Source of the DNA: Vicia villosa | Lineage: Eukaryota > Streptophyta > Magnoliopsida > Fabales > Fabaceae | Assembly (NCBI RefSeq): GCF_029867415.1 | Contig: NC_081186.1 | Location: forward strand, 20,153,915 to 20,217,914 | Reading direction: 5' to 3' | Length of the DNA stretch: 64,000 nucleotides | Shown here: in pieces, positions 1 to 12,300 of the stretch | Numbering within the stretch: position 1 is the stretch's first letter | How the letters are laid out: each line of letters opens with the position of its first letter | Notes under the pieces: generated by a model | The model's database searches: none | What the model was told of the DNA's origin: nothing | What the model saw: only the letters and a program-made list of their open reading frames with translations | Program-made: the position numbers and the translations under genes

Positions 1-937
1 GTCTTCCTTCCACTGGTGGTAACAAGATTGGTGGTTTTTGAAGATATTCTTTGATCTTGTCAAAGGCTAATTGGCATTTGTCGTTCCATCTTTCCACTTG
101 ATCTTTCTTCAACAATTTGAAGATTGGCACAAAAGTAGTAGTCATATGGGCAATAAATATGGCGATGTAGTTTAGACGTCCCAAGAATCCTCTGACTTGT
201 TTCTCGGTACGGGGTATGGGCATTTCTTGAATGGCTTTGACCTTGGCAGGATCAACTTCAATACCCTTACTGCTGACAATGAAACCTAAGAGTTTACCGG
301 ATCTTACTCCAAAGGTACACTTGTTCGGATTCAGTCGCAACCTGTACTTCTTGAGTCTGTCAAACAACTTGTGCAAATGACCCAGATGTTCTTCTTTGGT
401 GTTGGATTTTGCAATCATATCATCCACATAAACCTCTATTTCCTGATGAATCATATCATGGAACAGAGCTACCATTGCACGCTGATATGTTGCTCCTGCA
501 TTCTTTAAACCAAAGGGCATCACTTTGTAACAAAAGGTCCCCCAGGGTGTTGTGAAGGTTGTTTTTTCCATGTTTTCGGGCGCCATCTTTATTTGATTGT
601 AACCTGAGAATCCATACATAAAGGAAAATATCTTGCATTGTGCAGTATTGTCAACCAGTACATCGATGTGAGGTAAAGGGAAATCATCTTTGGGGCTTGC
701 CCGATTCAGATCTCTATAGTCTACACACATTCTGACTTTCCCGTCTTTTTTAGGCACAGGCACGATGTTAGCTATCCATGGAGGATAACTCACAACTTTT
801 AGAAAACCAGCGTTGAATTGCTTCTCAACCTCGCCTTTAATCTTCTTGGACATGTCGGGCCTACTTCTCCGCAGCTTCTGCTTAACTGGAGTGCTTCCTT
901 CTTTGATCGGCAAGCGATGGACCACAATATCGGTATC
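1..937 (-). CDS. Ogre reverse transcriptase (pol exon 2, distal part, off the left edge)
   Basis: This is the RT domain of the Ogre polyprotein, which copies element RNA into cDNA in virus-like particles. On the minus strand the frame stays open from 937 to the window edge. It shows the RT landmarks in order: a PPWIANIV-like segment, a VDYRDLN-type motif, MPFGLKNA and the catalytic YVDDM box at 430-416. The connection towards RNase H (LGFIVSSKGIEVDP-like) follows. At 938-942 the frame is cut by a solo LTR and resumes at 3467 towards the protease. There is no start of its own: it belongs to a polyprotein reached by splicing. No internal stop was seen. Confidence 0.9.
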
Positions 938-942
938 GAGAC

Positions 943-3461
943 TGTAGCAACCTGCCTAAAATTTAAAGGTTTAGAGTCGCCACCTATTCTGAAGGGCGAA
1001 TAGGAAACCCTACGCAGTTTAGAGATCGGGTTAAGTTATTATAATCAGGTCGAGGGAAGGTGTTAGGCACCCTCAACCCTTTCCTAAAGGCTAACATTGC
1101 AAAGATGAAGGTTTATAGCAAGGTTTATAAAGAAAGATGGCAGAGAGTAATAGGGCTAATTATGTTGACATGATTAGAGTTTTGAGGGAGGGGACTCGCC
1201 TTGTTGCCAAGTGCCTACGTATCTCCTTATGGAGAATTAGAGTCAACGTAGTTCGGGCACAGGGTTGTACGCCTTAGAATTAGAGTTTGATTTGAATGTG
1301 TTGACGGTATTTTGAATTACCGTTTCGTAGTTTTGAAAAGGTATTTTGAATTACCTTCGTAGTTTCGCAGTATTGAAGAGATGAAAATCTGTGGTTTGTG
1401 GTTTGATGTGTTTTAAGATTTGGGCGTACAACCCTGGTTTTAATTTGTTACCATTAGTTGCAATAATCAATAGGTTTGATTACCATGGCTAACGGATTAA
1501 AGGGAGGATTGCTAACCACTATAATCGATAGATTCGATTATCACGAATAGCAAATGTGCGTATTTTAATTATCGTTACTCCTCATAATCGATAGATTCGA
1601 TTACAAATAATAACGAATTTTTATAAAGGGAAAATGCTAATCATCGTAACCAATAGCTTTGGTTAAAACCATTTAGCAGAATAGATTGTTATTTTAATTT
1701 GAATCATAGGAATTAAGTAATTATTTGATTATTACCCACCGCGATCAATTGATTTAATCGAAGCGAATAATAAATTAAATGGTTTGGCTAAATACCTAAG
1801 TCGGTCGGAAAATCCTAAATCCTAATACTCTGGCCACTGGCCAATGGGATTGGGCGAACCCTAATAGACGAATAATCCTTTCTAAGGTTTTTTTTGTTTG
1901 TGGTGATTTAATATTAATTAAAAATGATTAAATTAATTAAATCGAGTAATTATAATAATCGGGAGATAAATCCTAAATCCTAATATTAGCCTAATCCTAA
2001 TTTTATATTCTAATCCTAATTTAAATAATTAATTAAATTAAATGTAATTAACTAAAACCTAATCTAAATAGTTAAAGAAATAAAAAAAAGAAAAATATAT
2101 ATAATAAAACCTGGCAGTATTCCAGTGTGGTGCGCCTCTTGACTCCATGATACACCTTCAGCTCTAGTGCGTAGGATCCAGGACGTTGATGATCCAATAT
2201 CCAGATGACGAGGGCGCATGGTGGGGAGCGTGTTGATCGTGTGTATTGGATCTGCAGTTAAAAGGATCTAAAGAAAAGGAGCGTGTTGATCGTTTTCCCT
2301 TCACCACTGAGCCGTTTGCAGTCCGCTGTTATTACTTTGGAGCAAAGCCTATATGACCACTCAAACGACGTGAAAAAATTAAAAAAAGAAAAAGACCAGC
2401 GCCTGTTGTCTTCTTTGTGGAAGAAAAAATACAGATTTATGGCAACAGTTTCCATCCATGGCTAGCAACCTGCAAATTTCAAACTCCATATACAAACGCC
2501 ATAAATCACAAATAAAAGCCCAGATTGAATATACGAAACATCCCAAATCTATTGAACCCCTTAATTCAACCTAAAATTGACTCTAACCAAGAATCCCCAA
2601 TTCGAAGCTTTTAAATCTATCAATGGTGAAGTCCCCAATCTGCAACAAAAATCAAATTAAACAGCCCAGATAGTTTGAAAACAAGATTATGAATACAAGA
2701 TTATGAATACAATTACGCCCTCAAACATGATTTATAATGCCTTTATGAACAAATTCAGATCCAAAAATATTTGAGTCAAAAACGTGAACCGGCAATATAT
2801 TCCAGAATGTTTTGGTCGATTAAGGAGATTGATTCTCACTCAAGAAGCATCCAGGAATCAATATTAATGTCTTGTTTGGCCTGACTCCTCTTCCCCCCTC
2901 TCTTTGTTTCACGGTTTTGGAGCCTCTTCAACCGAGTTTTTTTTCTTCAGAATTTCTTTTTCCTCTCTTTTTCCGCCTCCCCTCCTGTATGTACAATATA
3001 AATGCTACATTTATATTAATCCTAATTAGGGTTTTCTACCCCTAATGGGCCTATTGCCCAATTAACTTAATGATTAAAAAAAACTAAAAAGAATCTTAAT
3101 AATAATAATAGTTAATAATAATATATACAAATTCTATAATACTAATCCTAGATAATATTAATAATAATATCTCCTAATATTAATATTAATAATAAAATTA
3201 ATAATATTAAATACTAATAGTTAGAAGTAATAAAAATTACTAATAATAATTCAAAAAAATACAAATGTTAGTAAAAGAAAAATAATATTAACAAATGATG
3301 AAATCCTTGAAACACTTGTTAATCGCACCCCATTTATTTCTTAGGATGTTTTATAAGAGGGCGGGTTTGACAATAGGAATGTCAAACCCCATGACTCTTA
3401 ATTTTGATCCTTGATGAATTAAAAGATATAGATCAGATCGGGCAAATTTTGGGGTATGACA
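943..3461 (-). mobile_element. Solo LTR (about 2.5 kb), Ogre-like family A
   Basis: It is flanked by the perfect 5-base duplication GAGAC at 938-942 and 3462-3466. On the minus strand it begins TGTCATACCCC (3461 downward) and ends in GTTGCTACA at 943. No PBS, polypurine tract or coding region lies inside, so I read it as a solo LTR left by LTR-LTR recombination. It splits the RT reading frame of the host Ogre. The interior is AT-rich (for example 3060-3300). A 16-base sequence, GGAGCGTGTTGATCGT, occurs twice about 53 bases apart (near 2225 and 2279). Confidence 0.9.
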
Positions 3462-3466
3462 GAGAC

Positions 3467-3783
3467 CAGGCATATCTTCGTATGACCAAGCGAATATCTC
3501 GACATAGTCTTGTAACATTTGAATCAGTCTTTGCTTGACACTGTCTTCTAAATCAACCCCTATCTTGACTTCTTTCTTTTCTTCATCACCGCCCAGGTTG
3601 AAAACCTCAATTGGCTCTTCATGCGGCTGTATAGTCTTTTCTTCTTGTTCTAATAGCCTTTCAAGTTCCCTAGGTACTTCACAATCTTCCTCACTTTCAT
3701 CCTCAGTTTGGTAGATCGGATTTACAAAGTCATGACTGGCAATAGCAGAATCGTTATCAACCGGATCCAGAGTGAATGTGAAT
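3467..3783 (-). CDS. Ogre pol exon 2, proximal part (protease-RT linker)
   Basis: This is the minus-strand continuation of the Ogre polyprotein after the intron. The first codon is completed across the splice junction and reads on as FTFTLDPV. An acidic linker with runs of Glu and Asp follows, then the segment YVEIFAWSYEDMPGL just before the RT. The frame is open over the whole segment and reaches the target duplication of the solo LTR at 3466, beyond which RT continues at 937. It has no independent start codon. Confidence 0.85.
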
Positions 3784-4053
3784 CTGCATTTTTTATGTGG
3801 GTGTGTGTAAGAACACATAGCTATTTGAAAACGAATAAAGTAAAGAAAGAAACAAAAAGGATCGCAAAATTTGAACATGCAAACGTCCCATGATTTTATT
3901 GAATGAACATATGATCATGATATGACAAACCCTTATAAAAAGGACCAGTGTGCTTCGGGCAAGGCACCTGGCTTTTAAGTTCATGGTTCGATAGTACAGG
4001 AACCATTTTTATTTTTTGAACAATAAACAACGAAAACAGGAAATTGCATTTAC
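3784..4053 (-). other. Ogre intron between protease and RT (270 bases)
   Basis: On the minus strand the donor is GA|GTAAATG (first intron base 4053) and the acceptor is AATGCAG|ATTCAC (last intron base 3784), with a T-rich stretch upstream of the acceptor. The unspliced frame stops at TAA 4052-4050, inside the donor. Splicing joins GA to ATTCAC, removes that stop and enters the RT frame exactly in phase. A spliced intron at this place is established for Ogre. The exact sites here are read from the sequence. Confidence 0.85.
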
Positions 4054-7000
4054 TCCTGATCAAAGGAGATGACATCTTCAGCTTTCCAGTTGTTCAATCC
4101 ACTGTTGTGAGTGGGGAATATCCAGTTGCCCCAGTTGCAGTTGTCTTCTTCGTCTTCCACAGCATTGACTTCTTTGGTGACGAGATGAGCTGTTGATCCT
4201 TCAGGATGAGCAAGATGCTCTGCTGGATATGAGAGCCCAGGTTGAGGTACCTCTGTTGGCTGAGAGAGATACTCGATAAGATCGTCCCATCCAGTTGGGA
4301 TGATGTCTTTGATAGAGACTTGTGCACTCTGGGGAGCAGTGTACTCCAACAGAAAAACATTCTTGCCATTTGGCGTTTCCCAGACTTCTTCAGGAGTGAC
4401 AGGGCTCGTGATTGTCATATTGTCTTCGAAATGTTCATCCCATCCAGTTTGGATAATGTCTTCGATAGCGATTTGTGAGCTCAGGGGAGCGGAATACTTC
4501 ACCATAAAGTCATACTTGCCACTCCGTTCCCCCAGTGTATCCCAGACTTCTTTTGGATTAGGTGGACTTTGGTATTGCTTAGCAATGGAACTAGTGATAC
4601 TTATGTCATCTTCGAACTGATCATCCCATCCAGTTGGGACAATGTCTTCAATGGCAATCAAAGAACTCTGAGGAGCAGTGTACCTCACTAGAAAGTCGTA
4701 CTTACCGCTTGGTTCTCCCAAAGTATCCCAAACCTCCTTAGAAACGGGTGGAACTTTGTCGTCTTCAATAGCATTCACTCCTTGGCTGATAAAATGTGAC
4801 ATTAATCCTCTAGAACGAGGATTTTGATCGTTCTTCTGTGTTCTATTAGCATAGCCCAGACCTAGCTTATCGAACTTGTAAGGCACATCAAGGAGTTGTC
4901 CCCATACTGTGCAACCACCCTCTTCGATCACAGCTTTAGCATCTTTGAGAGAATCCGTTGTTGGAATTATTTTTGTAGCAGGAGCAGCAGAAATATGTTT
5001 GGCAATAGAGATAGCTGGAGGGACCACCTCAAAAGATTGGCAGGGGGTTTCGATGAATTCACCATCCATCTCAACATACTTGGAGTTACTTAGGTGGCTA
5101 ACCACATATTCTTCTTCGCCATAAACTGTGACAACCTTGCCTTTTACCGGATATTTTAACTTCTGATGCAGGGTAGAAGTTACAGCGCTTGCCCCATGTA
5201 TCCAAGGGCGTCCTAGTAAACAGGAGTACGCTGGATGAATTTCCATCACGTAAAAGGTAGAATCAAAGATCTGAGAGCCCACTCTGATTGGGAGCTTAAC
5301 TTCTCCGTATACTGTTCTTGTTGACCCATCGAAGGCTCTTACCACAACATCGCTTGGTTGTAACACAACTCCTTCGAAGTCAAGTTTCTCCAGTACTACT
5401 TTTGGTAACACATTTAACGAGGAACCATTGTCTACCAGCACATGAGACAAAGTGGTGCCGTTACATTCAATAGAAATGTGCAGGGCTTTGTTGTGATTTT
5501 TTCCTGCGGGGGTTAAATCAGCATCAGAGAAACCGAGACCGTTATCCACTGTTAGACTGGCAACACAATTTTCAAATTGGTCGACTGAAATATCTTGTGG
5601 TACATGTGCAGCTTTCAAGAATTTCATCAGAGCTTTAGCATGAGCTTCCGAATACTTTAACAGAGATAACATTGAAATTTTTGAAGCAGTGTGCCCCAGT
5701 TGTTCAATAATATTGTAATCACTTTTGCAGATGATTTTCAATATTTCCTCCATTTCTTGCCTAGAAGGATCTTCAATAATGACTTCAACGGGTACTTGAA
5801 CTGGTTCAACTAGTGGCTCTTTGCCTCGAGTATTGACATTTTGATTAGGAACCGGGACCTGGACTGGAGTAGTAGAAATTTCTGGCGAAAAGATCCTTCC
5901 ACTTCTTGTAATCTTACTAGTTCCCACAATATTATCAACAGCTGGATCAGTAAAATTTACGGCCTCTTCAGTCAAGGTGTCTTGTTTAACTCCATGGACA
6001 TAAACATTAGTGTCATAACTCCACGGGACAGCTTTATCTGAGGAATATGGAAATGGAGCCGGATTGGTAATGATTACAGATGCTACTCTGGGTGCAGAAA
6101 TCTTGAAGGGAGCCTTGGTAGGGATTTTCAATGGCACGTTAGAAACCACTGAGACGTCCTCTATCTTCATCCCATTTGAAAAAACTTCGCACAAATTGTC
6201 TATAGAAGGAAGTTTCTCAAACATAACGATACGATGATCCATCCACTTTTGAATTCCTCTTTTCAGATTTTCACAATCATTGGGTAGGTGTGCACAATAA
6301 AAGCAATCAGGGTCACAACCTGGAAATAAACCAGCTTGTATCAGCTTTCTTTTGATTTCAAGGAGCGGAGTTGACAGTTCTCTCACATCATAGATATAAA
6401 CAGTGTCCATGATAGCGTTAACGGCCTTGTCGTGTTTTGGCATAGGCGCAGTGATGACATTTGGAGTCACTGGAGGATTGAATTCAATTTCCCCTGCATC
6501 TATCATGTCTTGGATTTTATTTTTCAGGGCCCAACAGTGATCTGCATCATGTCCAGGACAATTGGAATGGTATGCACATGTTGCGTCGGGGCGATAACTA
6601 GGAGAGGAAGTGTTGACATTCTTCGGAGGGTCCTTCAATGTAATCAGATTTGCTTTTAACAAGTGCTGCAATGCTTGAGAGATTGGCATATTGATTTTGG
6701 TGAAGCTCCTTCTCGGTGCGTCAGGTTGACGCGTATACTTCTGCGGTTGATCTTTTTGAGGTGCAGATGCGGAGATCAGAACAGCCCCTACAGATTGGTG
6801 ATGCTCACTTTTGCAAATTTTCTGACTGTGCACTGTATTGACTTCATTCCTCCCACTGATAGGCCTCTTTGTAGTACCAGAGGAGGAGCCTACTTGAATT
6901 TTTCCACTTTGAATGCCACTTTCGACACGCTCTCCAGTTAATATCAGGTCAGTGAAACCTGACGACGAGCTTCCCAGCAAGTGACTGTAGAAAGGGCCAA

Positions 7001-7814
7001 TTAAAGTGCCCATGAACATGTCGACTAGCTCGCGATCAGATAAGGGAGGTTGAACCCTTCCAGCTAGATCTCTCCATTTTTGTGCATACTCTTTGAAACT
7101 TTCTTTTGGTGCCATGGTCATGCCCCGTAGTTGAGTACGGGTTGGTGCAAGGTCAGCGTTGTATTGATACTGTTTGTAGAAAGCAGCAGCCAGATCTTCC
7201 CAGGTGTGAACTTTTGCACTTTCCAGTTGGTAGTATCATTCGAGTTGTGTACCCGACATACTTTCTTGGAAGAAATGAATCCATAATTTGTTATCTGCCG
7301 TATGAGGTAGTATCTTTCTCACATAGGACCTTAGATGCAGCTTTGGGCAAGAGACTCCATCATACTTCGCAAAGACAGGAACTTTGAACTTTGGAGGGAT
7401 AACAATATCTGAGACAAGTCCAAGATCGTTGAAGTCTAAACCAGGTATTTTCTGTATCTCCATAGCTTTCATGCGTTCTTCCAACTGCTGGTCTTTGCTA
7501 TCACCTTGTTCGTCTTCGGAGTGATAATCTTCTTCGTCAGGAGAGAGAGAGAGTTTGGCAGAACCCTGGTTGCTGTGATTGTCTTCTTGATCACCTTCAC
7601 CGACTTCTTCAGGGATTGACGCTTTTCTGGGCATCCTGGCTGGGACTCTGACCTTCCTCACAAGGTGGCTTAAACCTATAGATCCCTTGGACTTCTTTTT
7701 CTTCTTGGTCATCAGGGCTTTCAGTTCCTGTTGCCCCTTTGCTAGCTCCAGAATTGCTATCTGAACTTGGGCGTTTTGTGCCTCGAGATTCTTGATGCTT
7801 ATTTTAGAATCCAT
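4054..7814 (-). pseudogene. Ogre gag-protease, one in-frame nonsense codon
   Basis: This is the structural (Gag) and aspartic protease part of the Ogre polyprotein. The start is the ATG at 7814 (MDSKISIKNLEAQ), with a predicted coiled coil, then a lysine-rich and an acidic stretch. The retrotransposon Gag domain lies near 7000-7300 (ESFKEYAQKWRDLAG). A zinc-knuckle-like motif of the form CX2HX5HX4C lies near 6535-6577, and the protease motif VDNGSSLN has its Asp at 5432-5430. The C-terminal third holds three copies of a repeat. A single TGA at 7238-7236, where a TGG (Trp) codon is expected, breaks the frame. The frame is otherwise open to the splice donor at 4053. Confidence 0.88.
4250..4760 (-). 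repeat. Three tandem protein-coding repeats at the end of Ogre gag-protease
   Basis: Each repeat, about 50-63 codons, contains EVWDT (or EVWET), a GKYDF-like turn, a TAPQSS-like segment, IEDI and TGWDD. The TGWDD equivalents sit near 4630, 4440 and 4290. The copy nearest the C-terminus is the most diverged and shortest. The reading frame is kept through all three, so the expansion was tolerated. Function is unknown. Confidence 0.8.
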
Positions 7815-8117
7815 CCCTTCTAACTGAAATAAACAGTGAGGAGATGAGAAACATGTTATGTGAACCTGTTATGCAATGTTTATGAATGAGATGCATATGC
7901 AATGTTTTCAAGTATCTTAGAATTTAGATTTGTTTAAACAAAAGAGAAACAAACATTTATTAGTCAAATATTTTATTTTTTTTCTTTTCTTTTTTTTTTC
8001 TTTTTTTTTCTTTGCCTCTTTCGGGCTTACAAGATAAAGCAACAAATAAAGAAAATAAAGGACTCTTCAAGCCTCCCATGGACGCTTTCTCTATGCACCC
8101 AGGAACGTGTTGACCTG
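7815..8117 (-). other. Spacer between Ogre ORF1 and gag, with A-rich tract
   Basis: This is non-coding on the element strand. At 7973-8018 the plus strand is almost pure T with a few C, so the element RNA carries a purine (A-rich) tract about 160 bases before the gag ATG. No ORF is visible here. It probably serves as the leader of the gag cistron. Confidence 0.6.
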
Positions 8118-9375
8118 CTATTCTTCATGGAGTTGTCTGGTGAGCTCAAACACTTTCCTCTCATAGTCCTGACAGTGTGCTTTGAAGGTGTCCCTTTCTT
8201 CTTTTAGTTGAACCCAAGATTTTTGCAGCTCTTCTAGGTCAGTTGGCATGTCCGGATGTAGAATAACTCGAGGTTCCTCCCCTTCGATTTCTGGCTCAAT
8301 GGTCATAGGTAGGATAGCGGGATATGGTATGATGACCTTCTGAGCACGAGCACGCACCCATTTGAGGTAAGGCTCCATGGGAATAGAATTCCATTGTCCT
8401 AAAGTCTTGCTTTCTACTTTGTAAACACTGCTCCAAGCATGTATAAACCTTCATCGATATCGTTGGAAATCATCTTCGTAGTCGAACACAATGCCGTGGA
8501 TGATCATGTTGTGAGGACCATTACTTCGTGCATATCCGAATTGGCGCAAAGCTAAAGAGGGATTGTAGGTGATGCCTTCCCTAATGCCAAGGAGTGGCAC
8601 ATTAGGGTACTCCCCACAATGGTCAATGAGAGTGATGTTTTTTTGAAAAAAGTTGTTCCACCGGATATCTGAATGAGATAAAGACATAATTCTGCGAGAC
8701 CATTGCATCCTTTGCTCGTTTCTCAACACTGATCGGGGAAGGTGTAATGTAAACCATCTAGCCAGTAGTGGTACACAACACATAAGTGTTCCTCGTTTTT
8801 TCATGGTACGAGTGTGTAGAGAATGTAGAATGTCTCCCAGCAAAGTAGGTACCGGATTGCGGGTTAAGAAAATGTTGATAGCGTGCACACTTATGAATTG
8901 GTCGCGATTAGGGAATAAAACCAACCCATAAATCAAAAAGAGACACAACTTTGTCAAAAGCTTGGTAACTCTTATCCTTTAATAGTGATTGAGCCTTTCC
9001 CATCAAGAATTTAGCAAGCAAACCCTCAACTCCACTCTTTGTTTCCCAATTAGACTCGATTTCTGACTTTCGTAAATGTAAGGCAGCAGCAATGATTTCA
9101 GGCTTTTCTAAACCAGTGAAAGGTAATCAACCTCGAACAGGCAACCCAATTAGTTCAGAGAATTCCTCCAAGGTGGGTACTAGCTGGTAATCGGGAAATG
9201 TAAAACAATGATGTTCGGGATCAAAGAATTGGAACAGAACCCGTATCATGTCTTCTTCAAATTTTGAGGTAACCAAATGGAGTAGGTGACCATGCCTCTC
9301 GGTAAATTGAGCATTTCTGGGAAATTCTGATATTAATTCCTTAAGCTCAGATGATACTGTTGCGACGTTGATCCG
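8118..9375 (-). pseudogene. Ogre ORF1 (extra ORF upstream of gag), damaged
   Basis: This is the additional Ogre protein encoded before gag; its function is unknown. The N-terminal segment (near 9375-9127) contains FTFPDYQLVPTLEEFSELIG, which resembles the plant mobile domain found in PMD-type proteins (inference from the pattern). The C-terminal part (8118-8378) contains a coiled coil rich in Glu, Lys and Leu. Damage: a stop at 9129-9127, a frame change near 8945 and a TGA at 8453-8451, after which the same frame continues to the natural stop at 8118. The 5' end is separated by a solo LTR: the first codons lie at 14091-14060. Confidence 0.75.
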
Positions 9376-12300
9376 TGTTATACCCCAAAATTTGCCCGCA
9401 TCTTTTTTCAAGAAAACTTCAATCTAAAAATTAAGAGTTTCATATAATCTTGGATTTTCATATCCCGATTTATGAATACTTGGTTTTTAGAATTTTTCTT
9501 ATACGGTATTTTGGCTCGCTGTTGGATCTATTCTTACGCAAACGCCAATTAATGTTTATTACTTCACACACGCTATTTATTTGATATTTATTTACAGATA
9601 AATAGTACTAACGCAATTGGTACAGAGTTAAATCTTTTGCAGGCGCATAGTTCGGGGATTCAGACTGTACTGGTAACAAGTAAATTATTATTATCTTTTG
9701 TTTCCCACTAATTTTTGTACTATATTCCATTATTTTCAAAATCTTTTCCTTTCTTTTCAAATCTCTTTCTTTCAAAAATCAAATCCTAACTTTATTCTAT
9801 ACATCTCTCTTTTTTCCAACACTATCATGCACTTTCTTTCAAATCTTACTTCCACTCAAATTTTCCTTTTGTACGGAATCACTTCATTCCCCAACGTATC
9901 TATCTTTCTTTTCATTCTATAAATACTTCTCATTTTTTCCATAAAATCTCACATCAAATTCTAACTCATCTGTCAAATTTCTACTTCATATTCATTCTCT
10001 CTTCTTCCCCCAATAAAAATGGCGAAGCGGATAGAGACGTGTTTTCTTATGATCATCACCGTCGTGGTGGTAATCATGTCCTTCTTCTGTCTGCATAGCC
10101 CTGAAAAATGTGGACCTGGGATGTTGACACTCCCAATCATCTACATGTTACTGTTTGTAGCATGGGTTATTAATCGTCATTCCTAAAGTTTGCCGTATCT
10201 CTTACTTCTTAATGTACCGTTTACTCGTCGTACTGTTCATTATAGTATGTAATATTTACACTGTCAGTATTAAATGTCGTACTATTTGTCATATTGTTGC
10301 TTAATTATCCAGATAATATTTTGTGTGTTTTCTGCCAGTTAAATATTTATTTTCCTGTGCATTAAATGATTTTCAGGGTTATTATCGGTAATTTTGCTCG
10401 CATACAATACATATTATTTATTTATTACGTCTGTGTTTTTCTAACAAGTCATGTAAATAAATTTTCATCATTAACACAAAACAAAACCAAAAACAAAAAC
10501 AACAAAAATATTAACTTTGACTGTTGAATTTTCACTTTAACTGCTACATGCCTGAACAGTCAGTTGACAGTCAAACCGCTGACAGTGCAATTCTCCGTGT
10601 TTTGTACCATCAATCAAATCAAACTTTTGCATTTCAAAATTCCAAGATTTTTGTCCTAGAAGTCTTCTGAATATCACAATGATTAGCAGAGACTCAGCAC
10701 TGCACAAAAATCAGGTACGCTTAACTGTCTCCTACACAAACGGTCCCTAACTAGGGTTTCTTGTTTTTTTCAGGAGAACAAGTTTTTGAGACCTAAAATG
10801 GATTTCATGGACCTCCATATATCTCAAAGTACCATCATACAAATTCTCAAACTTCAATTCGCTCAGACGCACAGTCAGCAGCTCAAACAGTCAACAGACG
10901 ACCCGTTTGACCAAAATGTCAACAGACAGTCAAAAATGAAATTTTTTGTCAACATCCATATATTGTCAAAGGATTCATCATTTGATCATTGGTTGATCAT
11001 AATTCATCAAGGAAAGATAAAAAATCAACAAAACCCGAAGTTTCAAAATTAGGGTTTTCTCCTAAAAAGTCAACTGAACTTTGACTGGTCATAACTCTCT
11101 CATCCTTCATCCAAAAAATTCAAACCAAAGCTCATTTTGAAGGAAATTCAATTATCTTTCAAATGCAATTGGACCCATGGTCATTAGATTCACCATTTGA
11201 AAAATATGGACAAAGACATTACAGGTCATTTTCAAAGTCAACAAAAAGTCACTTTTTTCAAAAGGATACACAAGGAGCATGGAAAATCATTTTAATATGA
11301 GACCAAAGACATTGGTTAGAGGACTCTTTGAGGTTTCCAAAAAGTACAAGATCTCCTTCATATGATAAAAATTGAGGGATTTACACCTTGTTGAAGTTTG
11401 CTAAATTTTGGGAAAATGCATGAAATCAACATTGATCAAAAATGTTTTTCTTCCAAATGAAACCCAATTTCCATGATCCAAACATGTTTCCCATAATGAG
11501 AAGGGCCTCCCACGACCAAGACAAAGCCCACATCATTTTTGTTCTTTTTTTGGTTTAATTTTATCATATAAGATTAAATTAAAAAAAGGAAAATGGAAGG
11601 ATAATGTGTAGCTTAGTTTCTAAGCATGACTCATCAAAGATCATTCAATACTCTGCCCCAAGAGAAGTACAGCAGAAGAGGTGTGGAAAAATCAAGCTAT
11701 GGTGGCTTGAATTCAAAGCTACATATATTAAAAAATTCCAAAATTCAACAAAAGCACTTAATGCTTCTAGCTTAGTTTTTAAGCACATCTTTGCCTATAA
11801 ATGAAGTATCACACTTCAGTAATAGAGGAGACACGAATTCAGAGCCCAAGTCTTGCTTGTATCAACCTTGTATCAACTTGAATTTTTCAAAGAAATTTAA
11901 AATTCGAATTTAAATTTCTAGCTTGTTTCAATATAAATTAATTACTCAAACACGTTCCCTGACCCTCACTAAACATAACCAGATCAATTGCAAGCCTTGA
12001 ATCATCAAGAACACGTTCCTATACCTCACGGTTTGCTCGAACTAAAACTTACAAAAATCTCATCACACATGCATGTTTAGCAAGATGTAGACTCATATTT
12101 AAGTTTAGTTTGAGGTTCTGATCATTTCTGGAAACTTAATTGAAGTTTGGACACCTATACGAGAAACCACCATTTTAGGGTTCTTGCTTTCAAAATTAGG
12201 GCTTTACGATCCATGCAAAATTACAAGTTCTAAATGGTACCATTAAACTCGTATGAACAAAACGAACTGAACCATGGCATCGCGCCAAATTTATATTGTT

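Noticed and set aside
4242..4620. Plus-strand frames of 78 and 106 residues opposite Ogre gag-protease (also 6432-6941)
   Set aside because: Shadows of the repeat-bearing minus-strand coding region.
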